From NCBI GenBank assembly GCA_002363385.1, contig DEVL01000005.1:212453-276452 (forward strand): a stretch of DNA of 64,000 bases, given 5' to 3'. Below are positions 61,974 to 64,000 of the stretch, in pieces. The position numbers and the translations under genes are program-made. Below the pieces are notes generated by a model, which ran no database searches, had not been told where the DNA came from, and saw nothing but the letters and a program-made list of their open reading frames with translations. The DNA comes from Stenotrophomonas maltophilia (GTDB lineage Bacteria > Pseudomonadota > Gammaproteobacteria > Xanthomonadales > Xanthomonadaceae). Within the stretch, counting starts at the first letter, position 1. Each line of letters opens with the position of its first letter.

Positions 61974-62627
61974 TCACCCTGCGTCGATCTGATTCTCCGG
62001 CCGCGCCGCATCGAACGCCGGGAGTGCCAGGCACGCCGCCTCGATCCGCTGCAGGGTCGGGTACGGCGCCAGATCCAGGCCGAACCGGTGCGCGTTGTAC
62101 AGCTGCGGCACCAGGCACGCATCGGCCAGACCCGGCTGCTCGCCGTGGCAGAACGTGCCGGTCGCCGCATGGCCGGCCAGCAGCGTTTCCATCGCCGCCA
62201 GCCCTTCCGCCATCCAGTGCAGCGTCCACTGCGTGCGCGCCTCGGCGCTGGCCTGCAACGTGCGCTCCAGATACTGCATGACCCGCAGGTTGTTCAGCGG
62301 GTGGATGTCGCAAGCGACCAGCTGGGCCAGTGCACGCACGCGCGCCCTGCCCTGCGCATCGCCGGGCAGCAACGGCGTGGCCGGGAAGACCTCGTCGAGG
62401 TACTCCAGAATCGCCATCGACTGCTGGAGCACGCGATCACCATGGCGCAGGGTAGGCACCAGTTCCTGCGGGTTGAGCGCGGCGTAGGCCGCGCTGTGCT
62501 GTTCCCCGCCTTCGCGGACCAGGTGCACCGGGGTGATCCGGTGCGGCAGGCCCTTGAGGTTCAGCCCGATGCGCACGCGGTAGGCGGCGCTGGACCGCCA
62601 GTAACTGAAGAGCTCGATCGGTTCCAT
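61974..62627 (-). CDS. maiA: Maleylacetoacetate isomerase (zeta-class GST)
   Basis: A 217-residue glutathione-dependent isomerase of tyrosine breakdown converting maleylacetoacetate to fumarylacetoacetate. The zeta-class active-site motif is SYWRSSAAYRVRIGLNLKGL at residues 8-27, with the glutathione-binding ELVPTLRHGDRVLQQSMAILEYLDE and the zeta-type DIHPLNNLRVMQYL. The ATG at 62627 follows the fah stop by 20 bases. Convergent with the pilU-like gene with 22 bases between their stops. Confidence 0.94.
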   Translation of the reverse strand: MEPIELFSYWRSSAAYRVRIGLNLKGLPHRITPVHLVREGGEQHSAAYAALNPQELVPTLRHGDRVLQQSMAILEYLDEVFPATPLLPGDAQGRARVRALAQLVACDIHPLNNLRVMQYLERTLQASAEARTQWTLHWMAEGLAAMETLLAGHAATGTFCHGEQPGLADACLVPQLYNAHRFGLDLAPYPTLQRIEAACLALPAFDAARPENQIDAG

Positions 62628-62647
62628 GACGGTCTCCGCCCCCGCGA

Positions 62648-63637
62648 TCAGGGCTTGGCCGCCTGCTCGATGCGCTGCTCGATCGCCCCGAAGATGCTCT
62701 CGCCCGCCGCATCGAACATCTCGATCCGCACCACGTCGCCGAAGGACATGAAGGGGGTGCTCGGCTTGCCGTCGCGCAGGGTTTCCACCGTGCGCTGTTC
62801 GGCGAAGCAGGAAGCGCCCTTGCTGGTGTCCTCGTTGGCGATGGTGCCCGAGCCGACGATCGCACCGGCGCCCAGCGGGCGGGTCTTGGCCGCATGCGCG
62901 ACCAGCTGGGCGAAGTTGAACTGCATGTCCACGCCGGCTTCCGGCGCGCCGAACCAGGCGCCATTGATGTGGGTGACCAGCGGCAGGTGGACCTTGCTGT
63001 CCTGCCAGGCCTCGCCCAGCTCATCCGGGGTGACGAACACCGGCGACAGCGCCGAACGCGGCTTGGACTGCAGGAAGCCAAAGCCCTTGGCCAGCTCGCC
63101 CGGGATCAGGTTGCGCAGCGAGACGTCGTTGACCAGGCCGATCAGCTGGATGTGGCCGGCGGCCTGCTCCGGAGTCACCGCCATCGGCACGTCGTCGGTG
63201 ATCACCACCAGCTCGGCTTCCAGATCGATGCCGTACTCCTCGCTGACCACCTTGACCGCATCGCGCGGGCCGTAAAAGCCGGCGCTGGTGGCCTGGTACA
63301 TCAGCGGATCGGTGTAGAAGCTCTCCGGCACCTCGGCGCCACGCGCGCGACGCACACGGGCCACGTGCGGCAGGTAGGCGCTGCCGTCGACGAACTCATA
63401 CGAACGCGGCAGCGGCGCGGCCAATGCCTGCAGGTCGATATCGAACACGCCGTCGGCGTCGCCGTCGTTCAGCGATTCGTACAGGGCGTTCAGGCGCGGC
63501 GCCAAGTGGCTCCAGTCTTCCAGTGCCTGCTGCAGCGTCGTGGCGATGCCGGTGGCGCGCACGCCCTGGCGCAGATCGCGCGAGACCACGATCAGGGTGC
63601 CGTCGCGGCCGCCTTCCTTCAAAGAGCCAAGCTTCAT
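62648..63637 (-). CDS. Fumarylacetoacetate hydrolase
   Basis: A 329-residue FAH-family enzyme that should split fumarylacetoacetate into fumarate and acetoacetate. The core has the metal-binding Glu/Asp in EYGIDLEAELVVITDDVP, the loop LIGLVNDVSLRNLIPGELAKGFGFLQSKPRSALSP-type segment, and GSGTIANEDTSKGASCFAEQRT. It starts MKLGSLKEGGRDGTLIVVSRDL. Its neighbour maiA does the previous step, so this is the specific FAH and not a general decarboxylase of the same fold. Homogentisate dioxygenase is not in the window and may lie beyond its right end. Confidence 0.92.
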   Translation of the reverse strand: MKLGSLKEGGRDGTLIVVSRDLRQGVRATGIATTLQQALEDWSHLAPRLNALYESLNDGDADGVFDIDLQALAAPLPRSYEFVDGSAYLPHVARVRRARGAEVPESFYTDPLMYQATSAGFYGPRDAVKVVSEEYGIDLEAELVVITDDVPMAVTPEQAAGHIQLIGLVNDVSLRNLIPGELAKGFGFLQSKPRSALSPVFVTPDELGEAWQDSKVHLPLVTHINGAWFGAPEAGVDMQFNFAQLVAHAAKTRPLGAGAIVGSGTIANEDTSKGASCFAEQRTVETLRDGKPSTPFMSFGDVVRIEMFDAAGESIFGAIEQRIEQAAKP

Positions 63638-63751
63638 GGGTGGGTATCCGGGATCGCGAAAATAGGTTTCAAGTGTAATCAAATGGTTGGCGGGCCTACC
63701 AGCTGCACCGCCGCATTGCCTCACCGTAATGCATTGCCCACGCGCAGGCGC

Positions 63752-63774
63752 AGCCACGCATGGCGTCGCGCTAC
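63752..63774. repeat. Single GTAG (SMAG/REP-type) palindrome, diverged
   Basis: On the minus strand the unit reads GTAGCGCGACGCCATGCG and continues TGGCT; the stem has mismatches relative to the unit at 32303. It lies 115 bases upstream of the fah start. Confidence 0.65.
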
Positions 63775-64000
63775 CGTTGCGTCCCTCAGCTGCCAAGCTG
63801 AACAGGGCGATTTGGTATGGGTCTCAAACATCCGTTAGACTATCCGGGTCTGCAGCGGCCGTCCGTTTCCCTTCGGGATCGCCGGCGATATGGATCAAAC
63901 GATCCGTCGCCCGCCCCCACTCCGACGCCATTCGTCATGCATTCCAGTCTGCGCACCGCGTCGACTGCACCCAATTCTCGCAGCGCGGTTTACGGGAACG
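63775..64000. other. Right-hand edge without a supported gene
   Basis: Two plus-strand frames stay open to the window end (ATG at 63890 and ATG at 63935), but neither has a ribosome site or recognisable product in the few codons available. One of them may be the start of the next gene. Nothing else was recognised between 63638 and 64000 except the palindrome at 63752-63774. Confidence 0.4.

Overview
The window reads as a chromosomal segment of a Xanthomonadaceae bacterium, most probably Stenotrophomonas. The grounds are high GC, Xanthomonas-type gene order (an O-antigen locus lying between metB and etfA; xanA/spgM-xanB next to rmlBACD), and short palindromes that begin with GTAG, often in inverted pairs, which look like the S. 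maltophilia GTAG (SMAG/REP) repeats. No tRNA, rRNA, CRISPR, prophage or insertion sequence was seen.

Region 1 (1-18.7 kb) is core housekeeping: lptFG, pepA, holC, valS, a DMT-type transporter, pssA with a candidate holD (psi subunit) and rimI, proS, an H-NS-family gene, a ThrE-like exporter, an Mla/Pqi-type lipid transport operon with a STAS domain fused to MlaE, and alkB. An isolated large gene of different composition (18.9-21.7 kb) follows. It has three domains (RgpF-like, HAD-like, unknown) and looks inserted between alkB and scoAB.

Region 2 (23.3-29.4 kb) is a tightly packed operon: a HAD-UbiA fusion, DprE1-like oxidase, DprE2-like reductase, an extended SDR, an FAD oxidoreductase and a GtrA-type small membrane protein. 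The first three together match every step of the mycobacterial route from phosphoribosyl pyrophosphate to polyprenyl-phospho-arabinose.

Region 3 (29.5-35.8 kb) is the nucleotide-sugar toolbox: spgM/xanA and xanB (GDP-mannose) and rmlBACD (dTDP-L-rhamnose), followed by etfBA.

Region 4 (38.1-56.0 kb) is the O-antigen locus, all on the minus strand in the order GT, wzm, wzt, wbdD-like, wbdA-like, gmd, rmd, uxs, gtrB-like, gtrA, membrane protein, two large polytopic proteins, ugd. GDP-mannose would become GDP-D-rhamnose (Gmd, Rmd) and be polymerised by a double-GT4 enzyme. The chain would be capped by a methyltransferase-kinase chain-length ruler and exported by Wzm/Wzt with a glycan-binding tail, as in E. 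coli O9a. Ugd and Uxs would make UDP-xylose, and the adjacent GtrA/GtrB/GT-C-like genes suggest xylose is added to the rhamnan in the periplasm. A decayed 3' end of a second xanB lies beside etfA and marks past exchange at this locus.

Region 5 (56-64 kb) holds metB-cbs, ydcH, a DUF4398/OmpA pair, a PilU-type ATPase with an altered Walker B segment, and maiA-fah of tyrosine catabolism.
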